Of a stretch of 64,000 bases of DNA, positions 25,315-34,012 are shown piece after piece. Every line of letters begins with the position of its first letter. Positions within the stretch are counted from its first letter, which is position 1. Position numbers and translations under genes: made by a program. Source of the DNA: Olsenella sp. SW781 (lineage in GTDB: Bacteria > Actinomycetota > Coriobacteriia > Coriobacteriales > Atopobiaceae); NCBI RefSeq assembly GCF_012027725.1, contig NZ_SJOU01000010.1, forward strand, positions 35,012 through 99,011, given 5' to 3'. The notes beneath the pieces were generated by a model that made no database searches, was not told where the DNA came from, and was given only the letters and a program-made list of their open reading frames with translations.

Positions 25315-27963
25315 CTAACCGATTCGATAGGCCGGATCGAACGCCTGCAGCTCCTCGAAGGAGTCGATCTCCACGATGTCGTTCGCCGAGCAGGGTCGAA
25401 CGAAGACGTCGTAGTTCTCGGGACGCCGATCGAGTGCCACGTCGTCCCAGAAGATCTGCTGGCACTCCCCTCCCTGGTCAAAGACGGCGGGAATGTCCTT
25501 CGACAGGCGTCGGCCGTCGGCAGCGGACCAGTACGAGAGGCCGACCATCTGCCAGCACGGACCGTCGCATCCCTTTGCAATGCGAACGATTTTGCCGTCG
25601 TCGTTTGCGGCAAAGCACCAATCCTCGGTCCTGTCCACATGAAACGCCAGGTAGTTCGTTCGATACTGGTACTTGGTGATATAGGAGGGGTCTGCCAGGA
25701 ACAGGTCGCTCTCGAAAACGTAGGCATCCTCAAAGTGCTCCCTGGCGAGCAGCGCGGAGGAAATGTTGTTCGTCGAGTCAAACCTCGGGTTGTCAATGAA
25801 GACGATGGAGGGGTACTTGGACCGAAGCTGCTCGAACTCCTCCTTGAGGTACCCGCGGACGACGTAGATCTCCTTGATGCCCGCCGCCACGACGGCATCC
25901 AGCAGGCGATCGATGATGCGAACGCCGTGCACGCGGACGAGCGGCTTGGGCGTGTTGATGGTGATGGGGAGCATGCGACTACCAAGCCCCGCGGCCAGGA
26001 AGATGGCCCTGCGCACGCGATGAGGCTCGAGCGCACTCACGCCCGCCCAGGTTATTCGCCCGTCTGAGAGCATGCCCCGCTCCTCTAGCCCGGAGCGGAC
26101 CGCGGCGTCGAAGGAGTCGAGGCTCCTCTTGGCCTCCGCGGCAACGAGAACGTCAAACTCCTCGTGGGTCAGCTCGGCGACCTCGCGCCTGCGCTCGGCA
26201 AGCAGCGTGCTCGCATAGGCGCCGTACTCCCGCGCCGCCTTGTACCAGATGCGCAGCCACTCCCCCACCGGGGAGCCCTTGCACTCCTTGTACATCGCCC
26301 ACACATACCAGTACCAGCCCACAACGGCAACGCAAGCGATGCAGTGAAACGCCTCGCTGTCCGTGGCTGGCCTCCCGTAGTAGAGGGGGAGCATGTCGAG
26401 CGTCTCCTGGACGGAGTAGCCGGACCCCTGTGCGACAAAGTTGCCGATATCGCAGCCATAGTCCCCCATTGCAGCGTACTCCCAGTCGATGAGGCAGATG
26501 TCGCCGTCGTGGACCAGGAGGTTAGGGCCATAGAAGTCGTTGTGGCAGAGCACCGGGTCTCCCGAGCCCTCACGCATGGGGGCAACGAGGCCGGCGATGG
26601 TAGCCGCGGTCTCGTCAAAGCCCTCGGGCATGCGCCAGCCCTCGGCCTTGAGAAGGCCGACGATCTTGCAGGCCTCGTCATAGAAATCGAACGAATAGGG
26701 CGACGTGGCACCGCTCTCGTGAAGTCGTCTGGCAATGGCGAGCGCGCCGGATACGTGGGCCTCATTGCGGTAGTCAAAGTCCACGCAGTCGGGGATGAAG
26801 CGCGAAATCTTCCAACCGGCAGCGGGGTCCTCGAATATGAACGAGGTGTCTAGGCCGAGCTCGGCAGCGGTCTTGAGCGCTATCGTCTCTGCATCTCGGT
26901 TGACGATCTCCTCGGTACCCGCCCCCGGGTGACGGTAGACGTAGCGCTCCCCCTTGCAGTCAAACAGCACCGAGAGGTTGGTGAGGCCAGCCTTGAGCGG
27001 CTCGACGTGCGTGATGTCCCCTCGCGCGCAGGAGAGGGTGGAGCAGATGTTGTCGAGGATCTGCGAGTCGACGTTCTCAATGAAGTCGGTGTCAAACGCA
27101 CAGAGGTCGTCGAAGAAGTCGAACTCGTACACCATGCCCGCAGGTAGCTTGCGCGCCCGCAGGGAGAGCTCCTTGGCATGGCCCATGGCTATCTGTTCCC
27201 AGAGCTTGCCAAACGTGTCTGGCGCATCGTACTCGCGGTCGAGCAGCGCGAGATAACGATGAGCGGTCGCCTCGTCGAAGTATGCCGGGCCCAGCAGGTA
27301 CCGAGCGTCCTCGGAGGGCGCCTTGTCGTACCCCATGAGACGGTCGTGAGCACCCAGCCTCACCGGCCGCTCCCCCGCCTCGGCTCCCTGCTGAACGACG
27401 GAGCACCAAGAGCCCAGCTCGAATTTGCTGAAGAGGTTCTCCGCGAAGAACTGGTCAGACGAGCAGATGTAGGAGCCACCCTCAAGGCCATCGAGGGCGA
27501 TGCGGAGCGAGGCGTGGTTGTTCCTCTTGAGATAGTCCGGGTTCTCGATGAGATGGACACCGAACTTGTCCTCCAGATAGTAGAACTGCTCCTTCATATG
27601 GCCAACGACCACGCGAATGTCTTCGATTCCGGCGTCCTGGAGCTGGCGAATGAGGCGTTCGATGAGGACCTCGCCCCTGACCTTGAAGAGCGCCTTGGGC
27701 TTCTCGAAGGACAGCGGAGCAAAACGCGTCGACATGCCTGCCGCAAGGACGACGGCATGTCTGACGCGAAAGGACTCAAGCTCGGAGATGCCAAGGTCCG
27801 TGACCGTCAGATCGTCTTGGAGCTGGCCGATGGACTTGAGCTCGCGGACCGCCTTGTTCACCGCCCCGAGGGACAAGTCAAGCGATGACGCCAGCTGTCG
27901 TTGGGTGAGTTGGTGCGATTTTACGCAGGCACAGAGCACACGGAACTGACTTTGAGTGAGCAT
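25315..27963 (-). CDS. Four-domain fusion: winged helix, nucleotidyltransferase, choline/ethanolamine kinase, nucleotidyltransferase
   Basis: The product is 882 residues from the ATG at 27963, chosen for GGAGG four bases upstream. Residues 1-~60 are a MarR-like winged helix (TQRQLASSLDLSLGAVNKAV). Residues ~65-285 are a LicC-like nucleotidyltransferase (VVLAAGMSTRFAPL, KPKALF, CSSDQFF). Residues ~300-600 are a LicA-like kinase with the Brenner motif LCHNDFYGPN (~472) and LIDWEYAAMGDYGCDIGNF. Residues ~648-880 are a second nucleotidyltransferase (FLAAGLGSRMLPI, NTPKPLV, VFESDLFL). Known LicC-LicA pairs make CDP-choline for LicD enzymes, two of which lie at 32292 and 33130. The adjoining permease favours ethanolamine. 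The second transferase may be a specificity duplicate or act on another substrate. The winged helix may autoregulate. Confidence 0.87.
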   Translation of the reverse strand: MLTQSQFRVLCACVKSHQLTQRQLASSLDLSLGAVNKAVRELKSIGQLQDDLTVTDLGISELESFRVRHAVVLAAGMSTRFAPLSFEKPKALFKVRGEVLIERLIRQLQDAGIEDIRVVVGHMKEQFYYLEDKFGVHLIENPDYLKRNNHASLRIALDGLEGGSYICSSDQFFAENLFSKFELGSWCSVVQQGAEAGERPVRLGAHDRLMGYDKAPSEDARYLLGPAYFDEATAHRYLALLDREYDAPDTFGKLWEQIAMGHAKELSLRARKLPAGMVYEFDFFDDLCAFDTDFIENVDSQILDNICSTLSCARGDITHVEPLKAGLTNLSVLFDCKGERYVYRHPGAGTEEIVNRDAETIALKTAAELGLDTSFIFEDPAAGWKISRFIPDCVDFDYRNEAHVSGALAIARRLHESGATSPYSFDFYDEACKIVGLLKAEGWRMPEGFDETAATIAGLVAPMREGSGDPVLCHNDFYGPNLLVHDGDICLIDWEYAAMGDYGCDIGNFVAQGSGYSVQETLDMLPLYYGRPATDSEAFHCIACVAVVGWYWYVWAMYKECKGSPVGEWLRIWYKAAREYGAYASTLLAERRREVAELTHEEFDVLVAAEAKRSLDSFDAAVRSGLEERGMLSDGRITWAGVSALEPHRVRRAIFLAAGLGSRMLPITINTPKPLVRVHGVRIIDRLLDAVVAAGIKEIYVVRGYLKEEFEQLRSKYPSIVFIDNPRFDSTNNISSALLAREHFEDAYVFESDLFLADPSYITKYQYRTNYLAFHVDRTEDWCFAANDDGKIVRIAKGCDGPCWQMVGLSYWSAADGRRLSKDIPAVFDQGGECQQIFWDDVALDRRPENYDVFVRPCSANDIVEIDSFEELQAFDPAYRIG

Positions 27964-27995
27964 GCAACCTCCTGACAAGGATTATGTTCACTCAT

Positions 27996-28024
27996 ATTAT
28001 CCGTATGAAGATACGTGAACGCAA
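27996..28024 (-). promoter_or_regulatory. Promoter of the kinase/nucleotidyltransferase operon with operator-like palindromes
   Basis: On the minus strand TTGCGT (28019-28024) and GATAAT (27996-28001) are 17 bases apart. The spacer holds CGTAT-CTTC-ATACG, an inverted repeat at 28002-28015. A wider pair, GTTCAC/GTGAAC (27986-27991 and 28015-28020), brackets the -10 box. A repressor here would block polymerase, and the first gene encodes a winged-helix domain. Confidence 0.55.
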
Positions 28025-28080
28025 GGATGTCCTTGTTGCCTCCACATGACCCTTTGGGCGGAGGGGGAGGATGCCGGGGG

Positions 28081-29607
28081 CTATACCTCTAGTGCATCCC
28101 GTGCGGCCTTCAGGAGCTGGTCGACGCTCGCGCCCCAGCTGAAGCTCCTCCGGACGAGCTCATGGCACTTCTCGGATTGCTTGCGAATGGAATCGGGGTC
28201 GTCGGCAAGACGGGAAATCGCCCTCACGATGCTCTCCGCACTCGCATCAGGGAGAATCGTGCCGTACGACTCGTCCGGAATCAGCTCACGCGCACCGCCC
28301 ACGTCGGTCACGACGGACGGACACCCGCATGCGGCTGCCTCGAGCAGGCTTGTCGAGAAGCCCTCGGAACGGCTGGGAAGACAGTAGAGGTCCGCCTGGG
28401 TCAGCAGCTTGGCTACGTCGCTCTTGCTGATGGGCCCGAGGGCGAGGACATTGCCGCCCGCGGAGCGCACCTCCCTCTCAAGGGGACCGGAGCCCGCAAT
28501 CGCAAAGCACACGCCCCGCGAGACGAGCGCGGGGTCCTTGGCGGCCTTGAGCAGAGCGACGATCCCCTTTTCGGGCACCAGGCGCCCGATGACGGCAACC
28601 AGGAGACGACAGTCGTGCAAGGGGGCCTCGAGGCGAAAGTCCCTCTTCGAGGCACTGCTCTCGAACGACTCGGCATCGATGGAGTTGTTGATCATCCCCC
28701 GCGCCTCGATGCCAAAGTGACGGAGCCACTCGACGCTCCTCTGGGAGATGCCGTAGTACACGGGGTCGTAGTGCCTCCTGCCCCAGAGCGTGACTCCGTT
28801 CTCATAGACGCGAACCACGCGGTCGAGGACCGGGTTGTTAAAGCAGAGGTAGGCGGACCCATGGTCAAGGACGATTGGCCTGAGCCCCATGTTCCTGGCA
28901 ATCTTCATCCCCAAGAGACTGTGCGGGTAGAAGCGCGTGTTAACAAGAACCGCGTCAAAGCGTCGCCTGGACACCGCCGCCCTCAGCTCGTTGCGCTCGC
29001 CGCAGGGGCGAGGTATCGGCAGTCGCCCGCTCAGAAGCGGGAAGCAAGGAAGGCGTATCACCTCGACGCCCTCGGGAGTCTCGTCACGCGGACCCAGGCC
29101 CTCCGTGTCGTTGGTGACGATGAGCACGTTGTGACCTCGCCGTGCGAGCTCTGCGGAGAGGCTGTCGGAGAACGTCTCCACGCCACCGATGTGCGGGGCA
29201 AACTGAGCCGAGAAGATGGCAATGCTGAGCGGCCGAGCGGCCGTCGCCCCACCGCCCTCTGAAGAGGGCTCGTCGACCAAGGACGGCCGACGGTCGAGCT
29301 GCGTCAGGCGCTGGTTGAGTCGCGCGATCCTCGACGCCTGACCGCTCACGATGACGGAGAGCGAGAGACAGACTGCCAGAAGGCAGAGGACACCCAGAAG
29401 CAGCATGAAGTTCGAGGGAGACAGAAATCCCAGGGCTGCCGAGAGGGCGTAGACGGAATCCGGCCAGATTGCCACCACAAGCAGGGCACACGTGATGGCA
29501 AACCAGAGAATCGAGTATTTGAGCAGGAGACGGCCCCGGGCAACCAGCCTCATCACAAACAAGGCAAAGAGCACGCAGACAACGGCGCAGACTATGCGTA
29601 CGAGCAT
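28081..29607 (-). CDS. DUF2304 membrane domain fused to a GT4 glycosyltransferase
   Basis: The product is 508 residues. Residues 1-~110 have three hydrophobic segments and match DUF2304 (LLKYSILWFAITCALL, LGFLSPSNFMLLLGVL). The stand-alone DUF2304 at 47332-47691 has the same pattern. Residues ~130-505 are a GT-B family 4 glycosyltransferase: FAPHIGGVETFSDSL, GRLVPEKGI and the donor-site PSRSEGFSTSLLEAAACG. It should transfer a sugar from a nucleotide donor to a lipid-linked glycan at the cytoplasmic membrane face, with DUF2304 as the anchor or lipid-side partner. It lies upstream of the choline/ethanolamine operon on the same strand and is divergent from the flippase gene. Confidence 0.85.
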   Translation of the reverse strand: MLVRIVCAVVCVLFALFVMRLVARGRLLLKYSILWFAITCALLVVAIWPDSVYALSAALGFLSPSNFMLLLGVLCLLAVCLSLSVIVSGQASRIARLNQRLTQLDRRPSLVDEPSSEGGGATAARPLSIAIFSAQFAPHIGGVETFSDSLSAELARRGHNVLIVTNDTEGLGPRDETPEGVEVIRLPCFPLLSGRLPIPRPCGERNELRAAVSRRRFDAVLVNTRFYPHSLLGMKIARNMGLRPIVLDHGSAYLCFNNPVLDRVVRVYENGVTLWGRRHYDPVYYGISQRSVEWLRHFGIEARGMINNSIDAESFESSASKRDFRLEAPLHDCRLLVAVIGRLVPEKGIVALLKAAKDPALVSRGVCFAIAGSGPLEREVRSAGGNVLALGPISKSDVAKLLTQADLYCLPSRSEGFSTSLLEAAACGCPSVVTDVGGARELIPDESYGTILPDASAESIVRAISRLADDPDSIRKQSEKCHELVRRSFSWGASVDQLLKAARDALEV

Positions 29608-29790
29608 GGTTGTGTGACGTCCCTTCGCGCTCCGTGTCGGTCTATAGGCTTAGATGATAGCTCTTCGACGGAAGGGGGCAACGCCCCCCAGAACCATCGC
29701 TGTTCATTTTGTCCATCTCGCAATCCTCGGCGCCAGCCGTTTGCTTCTCGAGGATACTATCCAAGCGTCAACAGGAGGGGGCGATGCCGC

Positions 29791-31041
29791 GTGGGCAACT
29801 CGGAGCCCAAAAGAGAGCTGAGCGTCAGGCAGAACATGCTATGGAACATGGCCGGGTCGGTGACCAACCTAGCCTGCCAGTACCTCATCACCGTGCTGGT
29901 GGTTCGTCTCACCTCGGAGCTTGACTCGGCGGGGCTCTACTCGCTGGCGATGTCCGTCTTTGGAATCTTCTCCCCCGTTGCCGGCTACGGGCTGTACTCC
30001 TATCAGGCGACGGACGTCCGCGAGGAGAACACGCTTGGGGAGTACCTCACCCTTACCTGCGGGACGAGCCTGGTGAGCATCCTCTGCATAGCCCTCTACG
30101 CCCTGTTCACCTGCAGAGCGAACGCGTGGGCCATCGTCATCTTCTTCGGCGTGTACCGTCTTGTGATGATCGTGTTCGATTCTCTCCACGCCTATGATCA
30201 GATGCGCCACCGCATGGACATCATCGGGGTCTCACTGGCGCTGCGAGGGATCGTCTCGCTCGTCGTCTTTGCCGCCGCCTTCTCCCTAACGAATGATCTG
30301 CTCGTCACCTTTGCCCTCATGACCGTTGCCATACTCGCGGTGAGCTTCCTCTACGATCTGCCCGCTACGCTCCGACTCACGGAGATTCGCCTCGGCATCT
30401 CTCGGGGGAAGGCCGTCCACCTTCTCAAGGGGTGTCTCCCGATCGTCATCTCGCAGGTCGCCTACGGCGCCGTCCCCTCCATCCCGAGGCAGTTCCTGTC
30501 AATGGTCTGTGGCGACGCTACCCTGGGCATCTACGCCTCGGTCGCGGCACCGGTCGCCATCATCCAGACGGGAGCAACCTACATCTACAATCCGCTCATC
30601 AGCTACTTTGCCGAGTGCTTCGTCAAGTGCGATCGGGGCGGGTTTGTCCGACTGCTCAAAAAGACCGTTCTTGGCATCCTGGGCATTGGCTGCGTCAGCC
30701 TTGTTGGAATCTTCGTCCTTGCCCATCCCGTGCTCCTCCTGCTGTACGGTGACACGGTGGCATCCTATTCTCACCTCATGTACCCGCTGGTCATCTCGTC
30801 GCTGCTCCTGGGGACGCAGGGCCTCTTCAACAACCTACTCGTTGCGATGCGTGCACCCAGCCTCATGCTCATCAGCAGCCTCGCCTCACTCGCGGCGGCG
30901 CTCGTCCTGTGCGTCCCGCTCGTCACAGCCTTCACCATGAACGGGGTCACCTACGCACTCGCCCTGTCCTGCGGGACCGGCCTCCTCTTCTCCGGCTGGT
31001 GCATCCGCCGTCGACTCATTTCCCATCAGGGAGCGGCGTAG
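29791..31041 (+). CDS. Polysaccharide flippase (Wzx/MVF-like)
   Basis: The product is 416 residues from a GTG at 29791, preceded by AGGAGGGG ten bases upstream. The longer in-frame start at 29614 would add a Pro/Arg/Ser-rich tail with no membrane character. About 12 hydrophobic segments follow, starting NMLWNMAGSVTNLACQYLITVL, in the order seen in polysaccharide biosynthesis flippases. It would move undecaprenyl-linked repeat units across the membrane. A Wzy-type partner is encoded at 13222-15129, and YfhO and DUF2142 proteins lie further on. It is divergent from the DUF2304-GT4 gene. Confidence 0.85.
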   Translation: MGNSEPKRELSVRQNMLWNMAGSVTNLACQYLITVLVVRLTSELDSAGLYSLAMSVFGIFSPVAGYGLYSYQATDVREENTLGEYLTLTCGTSLVSILCIALYALFTCRANAWAIVIFFGVYRLVMIVFDSLHAYDQMRHRMDIIGVSLALRGIVSLVVFAAAFSLTNDLLVTFALMTVAILAVSFLYDLPATLRLTEIRLGISRGKAVHLLKGCLPIVISQVAYGAVPSIPRQFLSMVCGDATLGIYASVAAPVAIIQTGATYIYNPLISYFAECFVKCDRGGFVRLLKKTVLGILGIGCVSLVGIFVLAHPVLLLLYGDTVASYSHLMYPLVISSLLLGTQGLFNNLLVAMRAPSLMLISSLASLAAALVLCVPLVTAFTMNGVTYALALSCGTGLLFSGWCIRRRLISHQGAA

Positions 31042-31063
31042 CCCGACCGTCCCCGCCAGCGAC

Positions 31064-32197
31064 CTACCACAGCTCGTGGGTGCGGTAGAACGTAGACAGC
31101 TTTTCGGCCGTGTCGACGATGTCAAAGCCCGCGTTCCTCACCGCCTCAACCTGGGCGGAGCGGTCATCGCATTCTGCTTCGAGTAGGTCAATCGCCGCTG
31201 CGGCCCATCTCTGGGGACCCTCCTCGAGAGAGAGGAACGATGCGCCGTCAGAGACCTTCGACAGGGAGGGAAGCGATGAGGACAACAGGCAGGGCAGGCC
31301 CGTGGCCTGAGCCTCGATTGCCGCGATGCCAAGCCCCTCCCAGAGCGACGGGAAGATGAACACGTCCGCCGCCATAAGTATGGAAGCTACGTCCTCCCTT
31401 ACGCCCAGGAAGAGAATCCGAGAGGAAACGCCCAGCTCCTGGGCTAGCTCCCTCGCCTCCTGCTCAAGGGGCCCTCCACCAACGAGAGCAAGCCGCGCAT
31501 CGGGACGACGCTCGACGACCCGAGAGAACATCTCCAGAAGGAACCGGTGATTCTTCTGCGGCACAAACCTCCCCACGTGGCACAGCAGCGGAGCATCGTC
31601 GGCAATGCCGAGTTCGGAGCGGGCGACACGCCTTCGATGCCCTGAGAAGCGATACCGCTCGAGAATGATCCCGTTGTTCACAATACGGAAGTGTGGTCCC
31701 GAAACGACCTTTCGCCCAAACCGGTCGATCCCCGCCCCAAGCGAGCACGCGAAGAAGGCGTCCGCCACAAAACGGGTGGGATATGAAACAACGGCAAACG
31801 GTATACGAGCTAGGTCACGATTGTTTGTGTTGTGGCTGTGAGCGACCGCATAGAGGCCCACGCGTCGAGCCTCTGAGAGATAGATGGCAGCACACGACCC
31901 TATGTGCCCATGGACGACGCTGTAGTCGCCGTGCTCGGCGAAGAAGCGACGGCAGCGGGAGCGATACTCAAGTATGTTGGCCCCAACGAATCTCGGGAGG
32001 CGATAAATGGAGCCGCCCAGCTCCCTTATCTCCGCGTCGTAGGCGCACTCCCTCTCCTCGTGCACGAGAAAGTCAAACTGGAGCCTGGATCGGTCAATCG
32101 AGCGGAAGACGTTCATGATCAACGCCTCCGCGCCTCCGCGATCCATAGCGCCGATCACGTGCAGGACACGCATCGGGGCGCCTTCGCCCGCAGCCAT
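31064..32197 (-). CDS. GT4 glycosyltransferase (EpsF/CapM-like)
   Basis: The product is 377 residues. It begins RVLHVIGAMDRGGAEALIMN, the usual acceptor-side start of GT-B family 4 enzymes. GRFVPQKNHRFLLEMF and the donor site FPSLWEGLGIAAIEAQATG follow. It probably adds one sugar of the surface glycan on the cytoplasmic side. The start is the ATG at 32197 with GGGGGTC in front. An internal ATG at 32173 is possible but lacks a ribosome site. It is convergent with the flippase gene and divergent from the first LicD gene. Confidence 0.85.
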   Translation of the reverse strand: MAAGEGAPMRVLHVIGAMDRGGAEALIMNVFRSIDRSRLQFDFLVHEERECAYDAEIRELGGSIYRLPRFVGANILEYRSRCRRFFAEHGDYSVVHGHIGSCAAIYLSEARRVGLYAVAHSHNTNNRDLARIPFAVVSYPTRFVADAFFACSLGAGIDRFGRKVVSGPHFRIVNNGIILERYRFSGHRRRVARSELGIADDAPLLCHVGRFVPQKNHRFLLEMFSRVVERRPDARLALVGGGPLEQEARELAQELGVSSRILFLGVREDVASILMAADVFIFPSLWEGLGIAAIEAQATGLPCLLSSSLPSLSKVSDGASFLSLEEGPQRWAAAAIDLLEAECDDRSAQVEAVRNAGFDIVDTAEKLSTFYRTHELW

Positions 32198-32291
32198 GAG
32201 TGACCCCCGTTTCCCTCTTCCAAACTATTTCGGACGAATGTCAGGGTATCATCATCTCGACGTTTGTAACATCCGGCCACGGAGGTCACCA

Positions 32292-33107
32292 TTGGAGAGG
32301 CTCTCGTTCGACGAGGTCAAGCGCATCGAGTTTGACATGCTGGTCGAGCTCGACCGAATCTGCAAGAAATACGACCTCGCCTATCTGCTTGCGTTTGGCA
32401 CCTGCTTGGGAGCCGTGCGGCACGGGGGCTTCATTCCCTGGGACGACGACATAGACGTCTACATGCCCCGTGATGATTACGAGCGTCTCGCTGAGCTCAT
32501 CCCTGAGGAAGACACCCCCTATGTTCTGTCGTCGTATCGCGACGGCAAGAGCCAAAACGTATTCTTCAAGCTCTGTGACCCCTCCACCGTCATGTACGAG
32601 CGCTTCCTTGGCAAGCGCTTCCCGGAGGGCGTCTGGATCGACATCTTCCCCCTTGACCGGATCAACCCCGAGAGCCCCGCGGTTCGACGCACCCTGCGCA
32701 GGAGAAAGCGTCTCAACCTTCTTAGGGGCTTCATCGTCACCGACCCCACGACGGGAGCTACGGCCGCCGCGCGCCTGGCCAAGAAAATCGTCTGCCCTAT
32801 AGCGCAACATCTGGACTACGTAAAAGTCTGCCGCATGATGGACGAACGGGCGATGGCGACCACCGACGCCTCCGGTGCGGACCGCTCGCTCCCCCGCGGC
32901 GAGGGCTACTATGGCGAGCTGGTCGCCGGCGGGCGCATAACCGAGGCCGCGCTGCTCTTCCCCACCAAGCCGCTCACATTTGAGTCTGTAACGTTCGAGG
33001 GGCCGGCTGAGCCCGAGAAGTACCTCGAACAGATTTACGGGGACTGGCGCAAGCTGCCGCCCGAGGAGGAGCGCATCCCCCACCACGTCGAAGCCTATCG
33101 ACTCTAG
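32292..33107 (+). CDS. licD: LicD-family phosphotransferase 1
   Basis: The product is 271 residues from a TTG at 32292. GGAGGT lies five bases upstream, and the start LERLSFDEVKRIEFDMLVELD matches the normal LicD beginning. Upstream ATGs would overlap the divergent GT4 gene. The diagnostic block GAVRHGGFIPWDDDID lies near residue 38, with FPEGVWIDIFPLD and a C-terminal YGDWRKLPPEE. LicD enzymes move phosphocholine or a similar phospho-alcohol from a CDP-linked donor to a glycan or teichoic acid. The donor is plausibly made by the protein at 25315-27963. Confidence 0.87.
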   Translation: MERLSFDEVKRIEFDMLVELDRICKKYDLAYLLAFGTCLGAVRHGGFIPWDDDIDVYMPRDDYERLAELIPEEDTPYVLSSYRDGKSQNVFFKLCDPSTVMYERFLGKRFPEGVWIDIFPLDRINPESPAVRRTLRRRKRLNLLRGFIVTDPTTGATAAARLAKKIVCPIAQHLDYVKVCRMMDERAMATTDASGADRSLPRGEGYYGELVAGGRITEAALLFPTKPLTFESVTFEGPAEPEKYLEQIYGDWRKLPPEEERIPHHVEAYRL

Positions 33108-33129
33108 GCTCCTGCCGCCAAACGCCCCC

Positions 33130-33978
33130 CTACGACTCCCACGCGGAGCCGTCCGAGAATACTATCTCGAGCGGCAGATGCGTCTTTCGCTCCTCAGGGG
33201 CCGGGAGTCGCTCCCACGCTCCATAGAGCCTCTCGAGATACCCGTTGGTGTCCCGGGGAACGGGGAGCTGGTGGCCGGCAAAGGGCACGAGTCTTGTTGG
33301 GAACAGGTCGTCATACGAGAAGACTCGCACCCTCTGACCCATCAGCAGTGCCCACTCCGATGCGCGCGGATTCCCTGACCCGTTGTTGATCGAGCGCTCC
33401 CATCGCCTCGCGATGTCGTCCCTTCGGAACAATGCGCGCACGAGCCTGTGCGCCACGCGACACGCCAGCCTCTCCACCGCACCCTTGAGGCCCCTATCCG
33501 GGACCGTGATGCTCGGCGCGTGATAAAGGAAGGAGACCGCCTTCCAGAGCTGAGCATTGCGGCACTGGCGATTGCGTGCGTCTCCCGCGGGCAACAAGGC
33601 GTCGTAGGGGAAAATGTCGATGAAGATCCCCTGGGCGCATCCCGCCTCCGTGGTCTCGCGCGTTCTGAACACGGTTCCGTCTCGGTAGATCTTTGCGAAC
33701 ATCGCCGCATAGCCATCCGTGTTCCGATAGACATGAAGGGAGTAGCCCTCGGGCAGCCCGTCTTCCGCCAGCTCGAGAAAGCGCTCGTAGTCCGGACGCA
33801 GCATGCCGACGTCTACATCGTCGTCCCAGGGAATGAAGCCCTGATGTCGAATAGCCCCCAGACAGGACCCTGACTCAAGAAACCAGCCGAGCCCGCGCTC
33901 TGCGCAGAAGTCCCTGAACATGAGAAGGATGTCGAGCTCCTCATCCTGGAGCCGACTAAGCGCTTCTCGCCTGTCCAT
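33130..33978 (-). CDS. licD: LicD-family phosphotransferase 2
   Basis: The product is 282 residues from the ATG at 33978. An in-frame ATG at 34008, overlapping no gene, is the alternative. The LicD block GAIRHQGFIPWDDDVD, the following GIFIDIFPYDALL and the C-terminal YLERLYGAWERLPAPEERK are all present. It is clearly diverged from LicD 1 and is the last gene of a minus-strand run from 38374. Two unlike LicD enzymes suggest two acceptor sugars or positions, as with LicD1 and LicD2 in pneumococcus. Confidence 0.87.
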   Translation of the reverse strand: MDRREALSRLQDEELDILLMFRDFCAERGLGWFLESGSCLGAIRHQGFIPWDDDVDVGMLRPDYERFLELAEDGLPEGYSLHVYRNTDGYAAMFAKIYRDGTVFRTRETTEAGCAQGIFIDIFPYDALLPAGDARNRQCRNAQLWKAVSFLYHAPSITVPDRGLKGAVERLACRVAHRLVRALFRRDDIARRWERSINNGSGNPRASEWALLMGQRVRVFSYDDLFPTRLVPFAGHQLPVPRDTNGYLERLYGAWERLPAPEERKTHLPLEIVFSDGSAWES

Positions 33979-34012
33979 GCACGCCCCCGTCACCTGCGAT
34001 GCCGCCATGCGG

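Noticed and set aside
25315..27963. Assigning the second nucleotidyltransferase as a 2-aminoethylphosphonate cytidylyltransferase (PntC)
   Set aside because: No phosphoenolpyruvate mutase or phosphonopyruvate decarboxylase gene is present in the window, so there is no support for a phosphonate pathway.
29671..29690. G/C hairpin (29674-29688) between the DUF2304-GT4 and flippase genes as a terminator
   Set aside because: It lies between divergent genes, where a terminator is not expected, has a three-base loop and no T-tract.
32115..32291. A longer LicD 1 protein beginning at 32115
   Set aside because: It would overlap the divergent GT4 start. The TTG at 32292 has a strong GGAGGT site and gives the normal LicD beginning.
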